Below, one piece after another: positions 10,572 to 18,963 of a stretch of DNA of 64,000 bases. This stretch comes from Sphingomonas rhizophila. GTDB taxonomy: Bacteria > Pseudomonadota > Alphaproteobacteria > Sphingomonadales > Sphingomonadaceae. The position numbers and the translations under genes are program-made. The notes beneath the pieces were generated by a model that was given only the letters and a program-made list of their open reading frames with translations, did no database searches and was not told the origin of the DNA. Within the stretch, counting starts at the first letter, position 1. Each line of letters opens with the position of its first letter. The stretch is taken from positions 1,860,001 through 1,924,000 of the forward strand of contig NZ_CP060717.1 in the NCBI RefSeq assembly GCF_014396585.1. The letters run 5' to 3'.

Positions 10572-10987
10572 ACTTGTCCGAACCGAATGCCACCCCTGCC
10601 GACACGCCCGCCGCCAAGACGCCGGCCGACGTGGAGGCGCTTCATGCCCTGGTGCTGAAATCGCTTGATGACGATCAGGCGGTAGAGATGGTCAGCATCC
10701 CGCTGGCAGGCAAGTCGTCGATTGCCGATCACATGGTGATCGCGTCGGGCCGTTCGTCGCGCCAGGTGGCGTCGATGGCGACCAAGCTGGCCGACAAGAT
10801 CAAGAAGGAGCTGGGCCGGCTGGTCCGGATCGAGGGCCTGCCGACGGCCGACTGGGTGCTGATCGACGCGGATGACGTCATCATCCACCTGTTCCGCCCG
10901 GAGGTCCGCACCTTCTACAACCTGGAGCGGATGTGGGCGTTCGGCGACGACCAGGCGCCTTCCAAGACCGCCACCACGAACGCCTGA
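10568..10987 (+). CDS. rsfS: Ribosomal silencing factor RsfS
   Basis: 139 residues of the Iojap/RsfS family, which binds ribosomal protein uL14 and blocks subunit joining when nutrients are short. The start is the ATG that overlaps the nadD stop (ATGA). Family blocks are visible: MVSIPLAGKSSIADHMVIASG, ADWVLIDADDVIIHLF and the terminal FYNLERMW. The frame is open further upstream, but that part lies inside nadD. The N-terminal 25 residues are a Pro/Ala-rich extension. Confidence 0.93.
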   Translation: MNLSEPNATPADTPAAKTPADVEALHALVLKSLDDDQAVEMVSIPLAGKSSIADHMVIASGRSSRQVASMATKLADKIKKELGRLVRIEGLPTADWVLIDADDVIIHLFRPEVRTFYNLERMWAFGDDQAPSKTATTNA

Positions 10988-11003
10988 TCCGGACCGGGCG
11001 GCG

Positions 11004-11426
11004 GTGCTGCTGCACATCATCGCCCGCGGCAAGATCGGACGCACCAGCGAGGCGGAGCTGGTCGACCGCTACCTGAAACGCATCAGCTGGCCGACCAGGG
11101 TCAGCGAACTGCCCGACCGCGGCGGATCCTTGCCCGAGGCCGCGTCCAACGCCGTGAGCGTCGTCCTCGACGAAAGGGGCCAGGCGCTGTCGTCGTCGGC
11201 TTTCGCCAGGAAGCTGGAGGGCTGGCGTGACACCGGCCGGCGGGAGGCGCGGTTCCTGATCGGCGCGGCCGACGGCCATGACGAGGGGCTGCGCGAAAAG
11301 GCGGACCTGCTTTACAGCTTCGGGCCCGCGACCTGGCCGCACATGCTGGCGCGGGCGATGCTGGCGGAACAGCTGTTCCGGGCGACATCGATCCTCGCCA
11401 ACCACCCCTATCATCGCGAGGGGTGA
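11004..11426 (+). CDS. rlmH: 23S rRNA (pseudouridine1915-N3)-methyltransferase RlmH
   Basis: 140 residues of the SPOUT methyltransferase family, which methylates pseudouridine 1915 in helix 69 of 23S rRNA. The GTG at 11004 is chosen because it starts the protein at LLHIIARGKIG, the family's usual N-terminus; it is 16 bases after rsfS. The cofactor-binding knot is marked by FLIGAADGHDEGL, and the C-terminus HPYHREG is typical. It overlaps the next gene by one base (TGATG). Confidence 0.92.
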   Translation: MLLHIIARGKIGRTSEAELVDRYLKRISWPTRVSELPDRGGSLPEAASNAVSVVLDERGQALSSSAFARKLEGWRDTGRREARFLIGAADGHDEGLREKADLLYSFGPATWPHMLARAMLAEQLFRATSILANHPYHREG

Positions 11427-12604
11427 TGCGCGCCGTCATCATCCCCCTGATGGCGGCGCTGGCCCTCGCGACGACCGGAAGCGCGCAGGTTGCCGGTGCG
11501 CCGTCGCCGGAGAGCGCGCTCGCCCTCGCGCGGGCCGAGGCGGCGGCCGCCAACAAGCGGGTCCAAGCCCTCAACGCCGAAGTCGGCCGTGCCGAGGGCG
11601 AAGCGGCGCGGCTGCAGTCGGAGCAACTTGCCGCCGCTGCCGAGATCGAAGCCGCCGAGGCGCGGATCGCCGTGGCTGACGCGGCGCTCGCACATGCGCA
11701 GGCCGAATTGGCGCAGCGGCAGGAGGCCCTCGCCCGGAAGCGCGCGCCCACCGCGGCGCTGTTGGCCGGAGTCGCCACCATGGGGCGCCAGCCGCCCCTG
11801 CTGGCGATTGCCGACGGCACTTCGATCGACGAAATCGTCCGGGTCCGTGCCCTGCTCGACACGACCATGCCGGTGATCGCGCGGCGGAGCGCGGCGCTGG
11901 CCGCCGAGGTCCGGGACAGCGAGCGTCTCGCCAAGGCGGCAACCGAAGCTCGCGCCGACATCGCCGCCAGCAAGCGCGATCTCGCGCAACGCCAGCGACG
12001 CTTTGCCGCGCTGGAGCGGCAGGCGACGGAGCGCGCGGCGCAGCTATCGGGTAAGGCCTTCGGTGCCGAGGACCGGGTGCTCGCGGGCGGAGAGAATGTC
12101 GCCGACCTCGCCGGCGAAGCGAAGGCGGCCGCGTCTGCTCGCGCCAACGCCCGGCGCCTCGCCGTGCTCGGTTTCTCCCCGCCACGGCCTTTCGCCGGAG
12201 AAGGCCGTACCCCTCGGCCCCTCCCCTACTCCCTACCAGCCGAGGCTCCGCTGATCGAGGGCGTCGGTTCCGTCAGCCCGTTCGGCGTCGAAGCGCGCGG
12301 TATCCGGCTTGCCACCCGCCGCGGGATGCCAGTCATCGTCCCCGCCGACGGGAGGATCCTGTTCGCCGGCGCTTATCGCGACCATGACGGGGTGGTGATC
12401 ATCGACCATGGCCGGGGGTGGACGACGCTGATGACTGGCGTCGTCACCTCTTTACCCAAGGGTGCCCGCGTCCGCCGCGGCGAGTCGCTTGGCCGGGCCT
12501 TGGATGAGGTGGCCGTCGAACTGCGCTCGAACGGCCGTCCCATTTCGGCAGCCCTCATCGCAGGTTCATCTGCGCCGCTGTCAAATCCCCCCGAGAATCG
12601 CTAG
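11426..12604 (+). CDS. EnvC-like degenerate M23 (LytM) protein
   Basis: 392 residues: signal peptide (about 1-20), a long Ala/Glu/Arg coiled coil (about 25-215), and a C-terminal M23/LytM domain (about 270-392). This is the EnvC layout. EnvC does not cut peptidoglycan itself but activates periplasmic amidases at the septum. The LytM domain here has lost the metal ligands: the HxGxD site reads ARGIR, the third histidine site reads LMTGV, and the terminal HxH site reads EVAVEL. Loss at every ligand position supports a regulatory rather than enzymatic role. It starts at the ATG sharing one base with the rlmH stop. Confidence 0.82.
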   Translation: MRAVIIPLMAALALATTGSAQVAGAPSPESALALARAEAAAANKRVQALNAEVGRAEGEAARLQSEQLAAAAEIEAAEARIAVADAALAHAQAELAQRQEALARKRAPTAALLAGVATMGRQPPLLAIADGTSIDEIVRVRALLDTTMPVIARRSAALAAEVRDSERLAKAATEARADIAASKRDLAQRQRRFAALERQATERAAQLSGKAFGAEDRVLAGGENVADLAGEAKAAASARANARRLAVLGFSPPRPFAGEGRTPRPLPYSLPAEAPLIEGVGSVSPFGVEARGIRLATRRGMPVIVPADGRILFAGAYRDHDGVVIIDHGRGWTTLMTGVVTSLPKGARVRRGESLGRALDEVAVELRSNGRPISAALIAGSSAPLSNPPENR

Positions 12605-12644
12605 GATCAGCTCAATCCCTTATGCTCCAAGGACTGTCCGCATC

Positions 12645-13979
12645 ATGAAGCGCCTCGCCAAACTCCTTCCGCCCCTCGCGCTGGTTGGCGCGCTGGCCCT
12701 GCTTCCGGTGACCACCAGCAGCGTCGCGGCGGCCGATGCCGACACCTATCGCGAACTCGAAACATTCATGTCGGTGTTCGAGCGGGTCCGCGCCAACTAT
12801 GTCGACAAGGTCGACGACCATACGCTGATCAAGGGCGCGATCGACGGCATGCTGAATGCACTCGATCCGCATTCCAGCTATGCCGAAGCGTCGGACTTCA
12901 CCCAGCTGAAGACCACCACCGACGGCAATTACGGGGGCCTGGGCCTCAGCGTCTCGACCGAGGACGGCACCGTCAAGGTGATCGCCCCGACCGAGGATAC
13001 GCCGGCCGACCGCGCCGGGATCAAGGCCGGCGACTACATCACCCACATCGATGGCAAGTTCATCTACGGCTACACGCTGGACGAGGCGGTGGAGCAGATG
13101 CGCGGCGCGCCGGGCACGTCGGTCAAGCTGACCATCGTCCGCCCCGGCCGCGACGCCCCGTTCGACGTCGCGCTGGTGCGCGAGCGGATCGAGTTGAAGC
13201 CGGTCAAGTGGAAGGTCCAGGACCGCGTCGGCATCATCAACATCAACGGCTTCTCGGCGCAGACCGGCGCGATGACCCGCGAGGCGCTGCTCGGCATCGA
13301 CAAGGCCGTCGGCGGCCGCCCGCTCGGCTACATCATCGATCTTCGTTCGAACCCCGGCGGCCTTCTTGACCAGGCGATCGAGGTCAGCGACGCGTTCCTG
13401 GAGCAGGGCGAGATCGTGTCGGAACGCGGCCGCGATCCGCGAGACATCGACCGTTTCTATGCCAAACCGGGTGACATGGCCCACGGCCTGCCGGTGATCG
13501 TGCTGGTCGACGCCGGTTCGGCTTCGGCGTCGGAAATCGTCGCCGGTGCGCTCCAGGATCACCGCCGTGCGCTGGTGATGGGCGAACGCTCGTTCGGCAA
13601 GGGTTCGGTCCAGACCGTTCTCCAGACCGGCCCACAGTCGGCGCTGCGCCTGACGACCGCGCGCTACTACACTCCGTCGGGCCGATCGGTGCAGGCAGGC
13701 GGGATCGACCCCGACATTCCCGTTCCGCAGTTGAGCGACGAAGACTACAAGAAGCGCCCGCGCTTGCGCGAAGCGGACCTTCGCCGCCACATCATCAGCC
13801 AGTCGGGCGTCAAGGACGACGTTCTGGAATCCGACAGCGCCACCGATCCGCGGTTCACGGCCACCGCCGCGCAGCTCGAGAAGCGGGGGATCAAGGACTT
13901 CCAGCTCGACTACGCAATCAAGACGCTGACCCGGCTTTCCGGGCCGGCACCGGCCAAGACCAGGGTCGCGGCGCGCTAG
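12645..13979 (+). CDS. ctpA: Carboxy-terminal processing protease CtpA (S41)
   Basis: A 444-residue periplasmic serine protease. The ATG at 12645 opens a signal peptide (about 1-29); the longer open frame upstream overlaps the EnvC-like gene and is discarded. A PDZ domain (about 95-180, NYGGLGLSVS, AGIKAGDYITHIDG) precedes the S41 core. The catalytic Ser is in GSASASEIVAGALQDHR and the Lys in SFGKGSVQTV. The family trims or degrades periplasmic and cell-wall proteins. EnvC-like genes followed by S41 proteases are a common proteobacterial pair, which suggests a shared role in controlling septal hydrolases. Confidence 0.92.
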   Translation: MKRLAKLLPPLALVGALALLPVTTSSVAAADADTYRELETFMSVFERVRANYVDKVDDHTLIKGAIDGMLNALDPHSSYAEASDFTQLKTTTDGNYGGLGLSVSTEDGTVKVIAPTEDTPADRAGIKAGDYITHIDGKFIYGYTLDEAVEQMRGAPGTSVKLTIVRPGRDAPFDVALVRERIELKPVKWKVQDRVGIININGFSAQTGAMTREALLGIDKAVGGRPLGYIIDLRSNPGGLLDQAIEVSDAFLEQGEIVSERGRDPRDIDRFYAKPGDMAHGLPVIVLVDAGSASASEIVAGALQDHRRALVMGERSFGKGSVQTVLQTGPQSALRLTTARYYTPSGRSVQAGGIDPDIPVPQLSDEDYKKRPRLREADLRRHIISQSGVKDDVLESDSATDPRFTATAAQLEKRGIKDFQLDYAIKTLTRLSGPAPAKTRVAAR

Positions 13980-13981
13980 GC

Positions 13982-14485
13982 GTGCTGGCACCGGCCATGT
14001 CCGTAACCGCCCGAACCCAGGCCGCTCGTGCGCGCGCCGTCGCGCTTGCCGTTCCGCTAGCCCTCCTTGGAGGCGCGCTCCTGTCCGAACATGTCGGCGG
14101 GCTTTGGCCTTGCGAGATGTGCTGGTGGCAGCGGTACCCGCATGCAGTCGCGATCCTGCTTTCGGCGGCTGCGTTCACCGCGCCGGCCGAGACGACGCGG
14201 TCGCGCACCCTCACCCTACTGGCCGCGCTGGCGATCGCGATCTCCGGCGCGATCGGCGTGATGCACGTTGGCGTCGAGCAAGGCTGGTGGGAAGGGATCA
14301 CCACCTGCACGACCAGCGGCGCGACCAGTCTTGAAGACATCATGCAGGTTCCGCTCGTTCGTTGCGACGAGGTGCAGTGGTCGTTGTTCGGGATTTCGCT
14401 GGCGGGCTTCAACGCCATTTTCTCGCTGGGCGGTGCGGCGCTGGTGGCGGTCCTGCTCGGCAAGGCGCGGAAGGCAGCACGATGA
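13982..14485 (+). CDS. DsbB-family disulfide bond formation protein
   Basis: A membrane protein of 167 residues from GTG 13982, or 162 from ATG 13997; the sequence does not decide between them. It has four membrane helices, a first redox pair in GLWPCEMCWWQRYPH and a second pair of periplasmic cysteines (TTCTTS and VRCDEV), exactly as in DsbB, which reoxidises DsbA and passes electrons to ubiquinone. The WQRYPH block is typical of the alphaproteobacterial DsbB branch. The next gene makes a ubiquinone enzyme. The stop overlaps the coq7 start as ATGA. Confidence 0.88.
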   Translation: MLAPAMSVTARTQAARARAVALAVPLALLGGALLSEHVGGLWPCEMCWWQRYPHAVAILLSAAAFTAPAETTRSRTLTLLAALAIAISGAIGVMHVGVEQGWWEGITTCTTSGATSLEDIMQVPLVRCDEVQWSLFGISLAGFNAIFSLGGAALVAVLLGKARKAAR

Positions 14486-15015
14486 GCTGGAAGCCCGGCG
14501 ACCGCCCTGCCGACACGGAATCGATGCTACGCGTGAACCAGGCCGGCGAATATGGCGCGGCCCGGATCTACGCGGGACAACTGGCCGTGCTCGGCAAGGG
14601 AACGGCGGCCGCTCACCAGGTCGCGCGGATGGCGCAGCAGGAGCAGCGCCATCTCGACCGCTTCAATGCGCTCATGGCGGAGCGGGGCGTTCGCCCGACC
14701 GTCCTGCAACCGTTGTGGGATGTCGCCGGCTTCGCGCTTGGCGCGGCGACGGCGCTGATCGGCGAAACGGCCGCGATGGCCTGCACCGACGCTGTCGAGA
14801 CCGAGATCGACCGCCATTATGGCGAGCAGCTCGATGCTCTGGGCGATACCGATCCGGAACTGGCCGCCGACATCGCCGAATTTCGCGCCGAGGAGCTGGA
14901 ACATCGCGATACGGCGCGCGCGCACGGCGCAGCGGACGCCCCGGCTTATCCCTTGCTGACCGGCGTTATCCGCGCCGGATGCCGGGTGGCGATCGAGTTA
15001 TCGAAACGAATTTGA
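14482..15015 (+). CDS. coq7: Demethoxyubiquinone hydroxylase Coq7
   Basis: A 177-residue ferritin-like di-iron enzyme for the late C6 hydroxylation in ubiquinone synthesis. The start is the ATG overlapping the dsbB stop. Iron ligands can be placed in RVNQAGEYGAARIYAGQ (Glu), QQEQRHLDRF (ExxH) and EELEHRDTA (ExxH), with further acidic residues in AVETEIDRHYGEQL. WDVAGFALGAATALIGE is the conserved hydrophobic part. No other ubi gene is in the window. Confidence 0.92.
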   Translation: MSWKPGDRPADTESMLRVNQAGEYGAARIYAGQLAVLGKGTAAAHQVARMAQQEQRHLDRFNALMAERGVRPTVLQPLWDVAGFALGAATALIGETAAMACTDAVETEIDRHYGEQLDALGDTDPELAADIAEFRAEELEHRDTARAHGAADAPAYPLLTGVIRAGCRVAIELSKRI

Positions 15016-15066
15016 CGGAACCCGGGCGGACGGCAAGCGCTGACCGGCCAAGGAAAGGATGAGTTG

Positions 15067-15474
15067 ATGTCCAAGCTGTCCCTGATCGCCGCCGCCGGTG
15101 GAGCCGCAGTCATCTTGACCGCGCTGCTTCCAGCAGCACCCGCTTCCGCGCAGCGTCGCGAGATCAGCGAAATCGAGGTGTTCGGCAACGATCCCTGTCC
15201 GCGCTCGACCGATGACGAAGTCGTCGTCTGCGCGCGCAAGCCCGAGAGCGAGCGCTTCCGCATTCCCGAAAAGCTTCGCCAGGGCGGCACGCTCCAGCAG
15301 CGCCAGTCCTGGGCCAACCGCGCCACCGCGATCGAAACCTACGGCCGCACCGGCATCAACAGCTGTTCGCCGGTCGGACCGGGGGGCTGGACCGGCTGCA
15401 CCGAGCAGCTGATCAACCAGGCGTTCCGCGAACGCCGCGAGCAGGATGAGGGCGACACCGCGCCCGAACAATAA
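15067..15474 (+). CDS. Secreted protein of unknown function
   Basis: 135 residues from ATG 15067, with AAGGATGAG upstream as ribosome site. A signal peptide (about 1-28, ending PASAQ) leads into a polar mature protein with four cysteines (DPCPRS, VVCARK, NSCSPV, TGCTEQ), likely two disulfides. I recognise it only as the type of small conserved secreted protein found in sphingomonads; no catalytic motif is visible. It lies 51 bases after coq7 and ends 55 bases before the LexA-type site of the next operon. Confidence 0.65.
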   Translation: MSKLSLIAAAGGAAVILTALLPAAPASAQRREISEIEVFGNDPCPRSTDDEVVVCARKPESERFRIPEKLRQGGTLQQRQSWANRATAIETYGRTGINSCSPVGPGGWTGCTEQLINQAFRERREQDEGDTAPEQ

Positions 15475-15529
15475 GCGGGCGCGCAAGCGCAAGTCACTGA
15501 AAAATAAGCACTGGACGCGCCGCTTGCGG

Positions 15530-15544
15530 GAACATAGAGTGAAC
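15530..15544 (+). promoter_or_regulatory. LexA box (GAAC-N7-GAAC)
   Basis: GAAC at 15530-15533 and GAAC at 15541-15544, exactly seven bases apart, form the direct-repeat SOS box of alphaproteobacteria (GTTC-N7-GTTC on the other strand). It ends two bases before the ATG of the radical-SAM gene, so bound LexA would block transcription or early elongation. Perfect match to the known consensus; binding is inferred. Confidence 0.7.
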
Positions 15545-15546
15545 GC

Positions 15547-16791
15547 ATGGCGCAACTCGACACTCGCGAAAAGCTGGCGATTCTCGCCGATGCAGCGAAG
15601 TATGACGCATCCTGCGCGTCGTCGGGAACGGTCAAGCGCGACAGCCGTGGCGGCAAGGGCGTCGGTTCGACCGAAGGCATGGGGATATGCCATGCCTATG
15701 CGCCCGACGGCCGATGCATTTCGCTGCTGAAAATCCTGCTGACCAACAGCTGCATTTTCGACTGTCACTATTGCATCAACCGCAAGAGCTCGAACGTGCG
15801 GCGCGCCCGCTTCACGGCGCAGGAGGTGGTCCACCTCACCCTCGCCTTCTACAAGCGCAACTATATCGAGGGGTTGTTCCTGTCGTCGGGGATCATCCGG
15901 TCGTCCAACTACACGATGGAACAACTGGTCGAGGTCGCGCGGGCGCTGCGCGAGGACCATGATTTTCGCGGCTACATCCACCTGAAGACCATTCCCGACG
16001 CCGATCCGGAATTGGTGCGTCAGGCCGCCCTTTATGCCGACCGGGTGTCGATCAACGTCGAGCTTCCGACCGTCAGCGGTCTCGAACGGCTCGCGCCGGA
16101 AAAGAGCGCGACGCGCATCGAAGGCGCGATGAAGGACATGAAGCTGGGCATCGAGGATGGGAAAGATGCCCGCAAGAAGTATCGCTCGGCGCCCAAATTC
16201 GCGCCGGCGGGCCAGTCAACCCAGATGATCGTCGGCGCGGACGCCGCCAATGACGGCGATATCGTCATGCGCGCCAGCCAGCTCTACGACCGCTTTGCGC
16301 TTCGACGCGTCTATTATTCCGCCTTTTCGCCGATCCCCAGCCCGAGCGCGGTGCTTCCGCTAAAGCGGCCTCCGCTGATGCGCGAACACCGGCTCTACCA
16401 GTCCGACTGGCTGATGCGTTTCTATGGGTTCAAACCCAGGGAAGTGGTCAGCGCGGCCGGTGACGATGGTATGCTGCCGCTCGACATCGATCCCAAGCTC
16501 GCCTGGGCGCTGAAGTTCCGCGACAGCTTTCCGGTCGACGTCAACAAGGCGCCGCGCGAACAATTGCTGCGGGTGCCAGGCCTCGGCACCAAGGCGGTCA
16601 AGCGCCTGCTCCAGTCGCGCCGTTGGCGGGCGATCACGCTAGACGATGTCGCGCGCCTCACCGTGTCGATCGCCAAGGTGCGGCCATTCATCACGACATC
16701 AGATTGGCGGCCCACTTTGCTCACCGATCGCGCCGACCTCAAGACGCTCGTCACCCCGCGCGAGACGCAACTGGACCTGTTCGCGGGCTGA
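15547..16791 (+). CDS. Putative DNA modification/repair radical SAM protein
   Basis: A 414-residue radical SAM enzyme. The cluster cysteines are Cys69, Cys73 and Cys76 (CIFDCHYC). A C-terminal helix-hairpin-helix motif (LLRVPGLGTKAVKRLL, about 338-353) points to DNA binding. This is the family annotated as putative DNA modification/repair radical SAM protein, whose genes are routinely next to DUF4130/UdgX genes, as here. The reaction is not known. A LexA-type box sits directly before the ATG, so induction by DNA damage is expected. The gap to udgX is 16 bases, consistent with one transcript. Confidence 0.9.
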   Translation: MAQLDTREKLAILADAAKYDASCASSGTVKRDSRGGKGVGSTEGMGICHAYAPDGRCISLLKILLTNSCIFDCHYCINRKSSNVRRARFTAQEVVHLTLAFYKRNYIEGLFLSSGIIRSSNYTMEQLVEVARALREDHDFRGYIHLKTIPDADPELVRQAALYADRVSINVELPTVSGLERLAPEKSATRIEGAMKDMKLGIEDGKDARKKYRSAPKFAPAGQSTQMIVGADAANDGDIVMRASQLYDRFALRRVYYSAFSPIPSPSAVLPLKRPPLMREHRLYQSDWLMRFYGFKPREVVSAAGDDGMLPLDIDPKLAWALKFRDSFPVDVNKAPREQLLRVPGLGTKAVKRLLQSRRWRAITLDDVARLTVSIAKVRPFITTSDWRPTLLTDRADLKTLVTPRETQLDLFAG

Positions 16792-16807
16792 ACCGTTGCC
16801 TTTGCCG

Positions 16808-18271
16808 ATGGCCGACCCCGCCGATATCGCCATGCTTCGCGACGGTCCCATGATCGGCGCCCACCATGTCACCTTGGCCTCCGAAGATGATTTCGACGGC
16901 TGGCGCGATGCCGCGCGTGGCCTGGCAGAAGCCGGCGTTCCGCCCAGTGCGATCGCCTGGCAGGTCGACGGCGGCGAACGCGACCTTTTCGGCGGGCCTG
17001 AAACCGAACCGCCACCGCCCGGACCGAGCTTTGCGGTCCCGCGCGCCTTCGTAGACCTTGCCCGTACCGTCATCTGCCATCGCGACCCGGAACGGTTCGC
17101 CTTGCTCTACGCCATGCTGCTCAAACTGCGGTCGAACAAGCAGGCGCTGGAGGATCGCGCCGATCCGCTGGTCGACCGGCTGGAAGGCATGGCCAAGGAA
17201 GTGCGCCGCGACGCGCACAAGATGCACGCTTTCGTCCGCTTCCGCGAGGTTGAGGATGACGAGGGGCCGCGCTTTGTCGCCTGGTTCGAACCTGACAACC
17301 ATATCGTTCGCCGCGAGGCGGGCTTTTTCCAGCGCCGCTTCGCCAACATGCGCTGGTCGATCCTGACGCCAGAACTGACAATTCATTGGGACGGCCAAAA
17401 TCTGACCGAAGGACCGGGCGCGACGCGGGCCGAAGCGCCTGACGGTGATCCGGTCGAGGAAACGTGGAAGACCTATTACGCGTCCATCTTCAATCCGGCG
17501 CGGGTCAAGGTGAAGGCCATGACCAAGGAAATGCCCAAGAAATATTGGCGCAATATGCCGGAGACCGCCCTGATCGGCGACCTGCTGGCGGGCGCGCAGG
17601 CGCGGGAGGCGGAGATGATCAAGCGCAGCACGACCGTCACGGCAACGACGCCCCGTCCGACCGGCAACCTCGACGCGTCCTGGGCAGCGCTGAAAGCGGA
17701 AGCGGCGCGCTGCACGCGCTGTGAGCTCCACCAATGTGCGACCCAGATAGTGTTCGGCGAAGGCCCGCTCGATGCCGCGATCGTGTTCGTGGGCGAGCAG
17801 CCCGGCGACCAGGAAGATCTGGCGGGCCGGCCGTTCGTCGGACCGGCCGGCCAGCTATTCAACGCCGCGCTGGAGGAGGCGGGGATCGACCGCACGCAGG
17901 CTTATGTCACCAACGCGGTCAAGCATTTCAAGTTCGTGCAGCGCGGCAAGAAGCGGATCCATTCCAAGCCGGATACCAGCGAGATCGAGGCCTGCCGCTG
18001 GTGGGTCGACCGCGAACGCGAGCTGATCCGTCCGCCTCTGACCGTGGCGCTGGGCGCCACCGCGGCGCGATCGCTGACCGGAAAGACGGTGACGATCAGC
18101 AAGTCGCGCGACGCGCCGCTGACCCTCGCCGACGGCGGCGAATGCTGGATTACCGTCCACCCCAGCTTCCTGCTGCGGCTTCCCGACGAGCAGGTGCGGC
18201 GGGAGGAACGTGCCAAATTTGTCGCCGACCTTCAGCGCATCCGTAAACGCGCCGAGGCGCTCGCCGCCTAG
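16808..18271 (+). CDS. udgX: DUF4130-UdgX fusion, uracil-DNA binding protein
   Basis: 487 residues in two parts. The N-terminal part (about 60-275) is the DUF4130 domain linked to the radical-SAM partner. The C-terminal part (about 290-485) is a family-4-like uracil-DNA glycosylase of the UdgX type: motif [11 protein letters not shown] (329-338), the UdgX-specific loop KKRIHSKP with His385, and HPSF (451-454). Cys302, Cys305, Cys396 and Cys446 fit the 4Fe-4S ligands. In characterised UdgX the loop histidine forms a covalent bond to the uracil site in DNA. The ATG at 16808 is chosen; an in-frame TTG at 16796 is an alternative. Confidence 0.9.
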   Translation: MADPADIAMLRDGPMIGAHHVTLASEDDFDGWRDAARGLAEAGVPPSAIAWQVDGGERDLFGGPETEPPPPGPSFAVPRAFVDLARTVICHRDPERFALLYAMLLKLRSNKQALEDRADPLVDRLEGMAKEVRRDAHKMHAFVRFREVEDDEGPRFVAWFEPDNHIVRREAGFFQRRFANMRWSILTPELTIHWDGQNLTEGPGATRAEAPDGDPVEETWKTYYASIFNPARVKVKAMTKEMPKKYWRNMPETALIGDLLAGAQAREAEMIKRSTTVTATTPRPTGNLDASWAALKAEAARCTRCELHQCATQIVFGEGPLDAAIVFVGEQPGDQEDLAGRPFVGPAGQLFNAALEEAGIDRTQAYVTNAVKHFKFVQRGKKRIHSKPDTSEIEACRWWVDRERELIRPPLTVALGATAARSLTGKTVTISKSRDAPLTLADGGECWITVHPSFLLRLPDEQVRREERAKFVADLQRIRKRAEALAA

Positions 18272-18954
18272 GCGTCGGCCCAGCGGCGAAGCAGGTTGTG
18301 ATAGGTGCCGGTCAGCGACACCACCGCGCGATGGCCGTCTCCGACCTCGCTCGCCAGCGTCCGGATTGCGGCATCCATGTCGAGCAGCAGCGTGCGCTGC
18401 GAATCCTCGCGGACCATCGATTCGATCCAGAAAAAGCTGGCCAGCCGCGAACCGCGCGTGACCGGCTCGACCCGATGCAGCGAGGTCGAGGGGTAGAGGA
18501 TCATGTCCCCGGCCTCGAGCTTGACGCTGTGCGAGCCATAGCTGTCCTCGATCACCAACTCCCCGCCGTCGTAATCGCCTGCACCGCTCAGAAAGACCGT
18601 CGCTGAAAGGTCGGTGCGTATCCGCCCGCCGCCGGGCAAGGGACGAAGCGCATTGTCGACATGCTCGCCGAAATGATGCTGCGACGAGGAGTCGTAGCGG
18701 TTGAACAAGGGCGGCACGATCCGCCGTGGCAGCGCCGCCGACTGGAACAGGGCATTGGCCGCCAGTGCCTCGAGGATGGTCCCGCCCGCCGTCAGAGCCG
18801 CGGCGGATCCATTGGCGAGCTGCAGGTTGTTCTTGGCGAGCGCCGACTGGACGCCCGCCGTCATCCGCCCATCGCGCCACTCCCCAGCTTCGACGACCGC
18901 GCGAAGGTCCGCGACCTGTGCGGGCGTGAGCAGCGCGGGAATGGCGAGAAGCAT
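18268..18954 (-). CDS. Fe(II)/2-oxoglutarate-dependent dioxygenase, PiuC/YbiX family
   Basis: A 228-residue cytosolic double-stranded beta-helix dioxygenase. The iron triad is visible as His and Asp in FGEHVDNAL and a distal His in TSLHRVEPV; the following Arg (about RGSR) fits the 2-oxoglutarate salt bridge. PiuC/YbiX proteins are typically encoded with catecholate siderophore receptors. Here the gene starts nine bases after the TonB-dependent receptor on the same strand, so both are probably read from the Fur-controlled promoter region at about 21.2 kb. The stop overlaps the convergent udgX stop by four bases. The exact substrate is unknown. Confidence 0.88.
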   Translation of the reverse strand: MLLAIPALLTPAQVADLRAVVEAGEWRDGRMTAGVQSALAKNNLQLANGSAAALTAGGTILEALAANALFQSAALPRRIVPPLFNRYDSSSQHHFGEHVDNALRPLPGGGRIRTDLSATVFLSGAGDYDGGELVIEDSYGSHSVKLEAGDMILYPSTSLHRVEPVTRGSRLASFFWIESMVREDSQRTLLLDMDAAIRTLASEVGDGHRAVVSLTGTYHNLLRRWADA

Positions 18955-18963
18955 GACGGCCGC

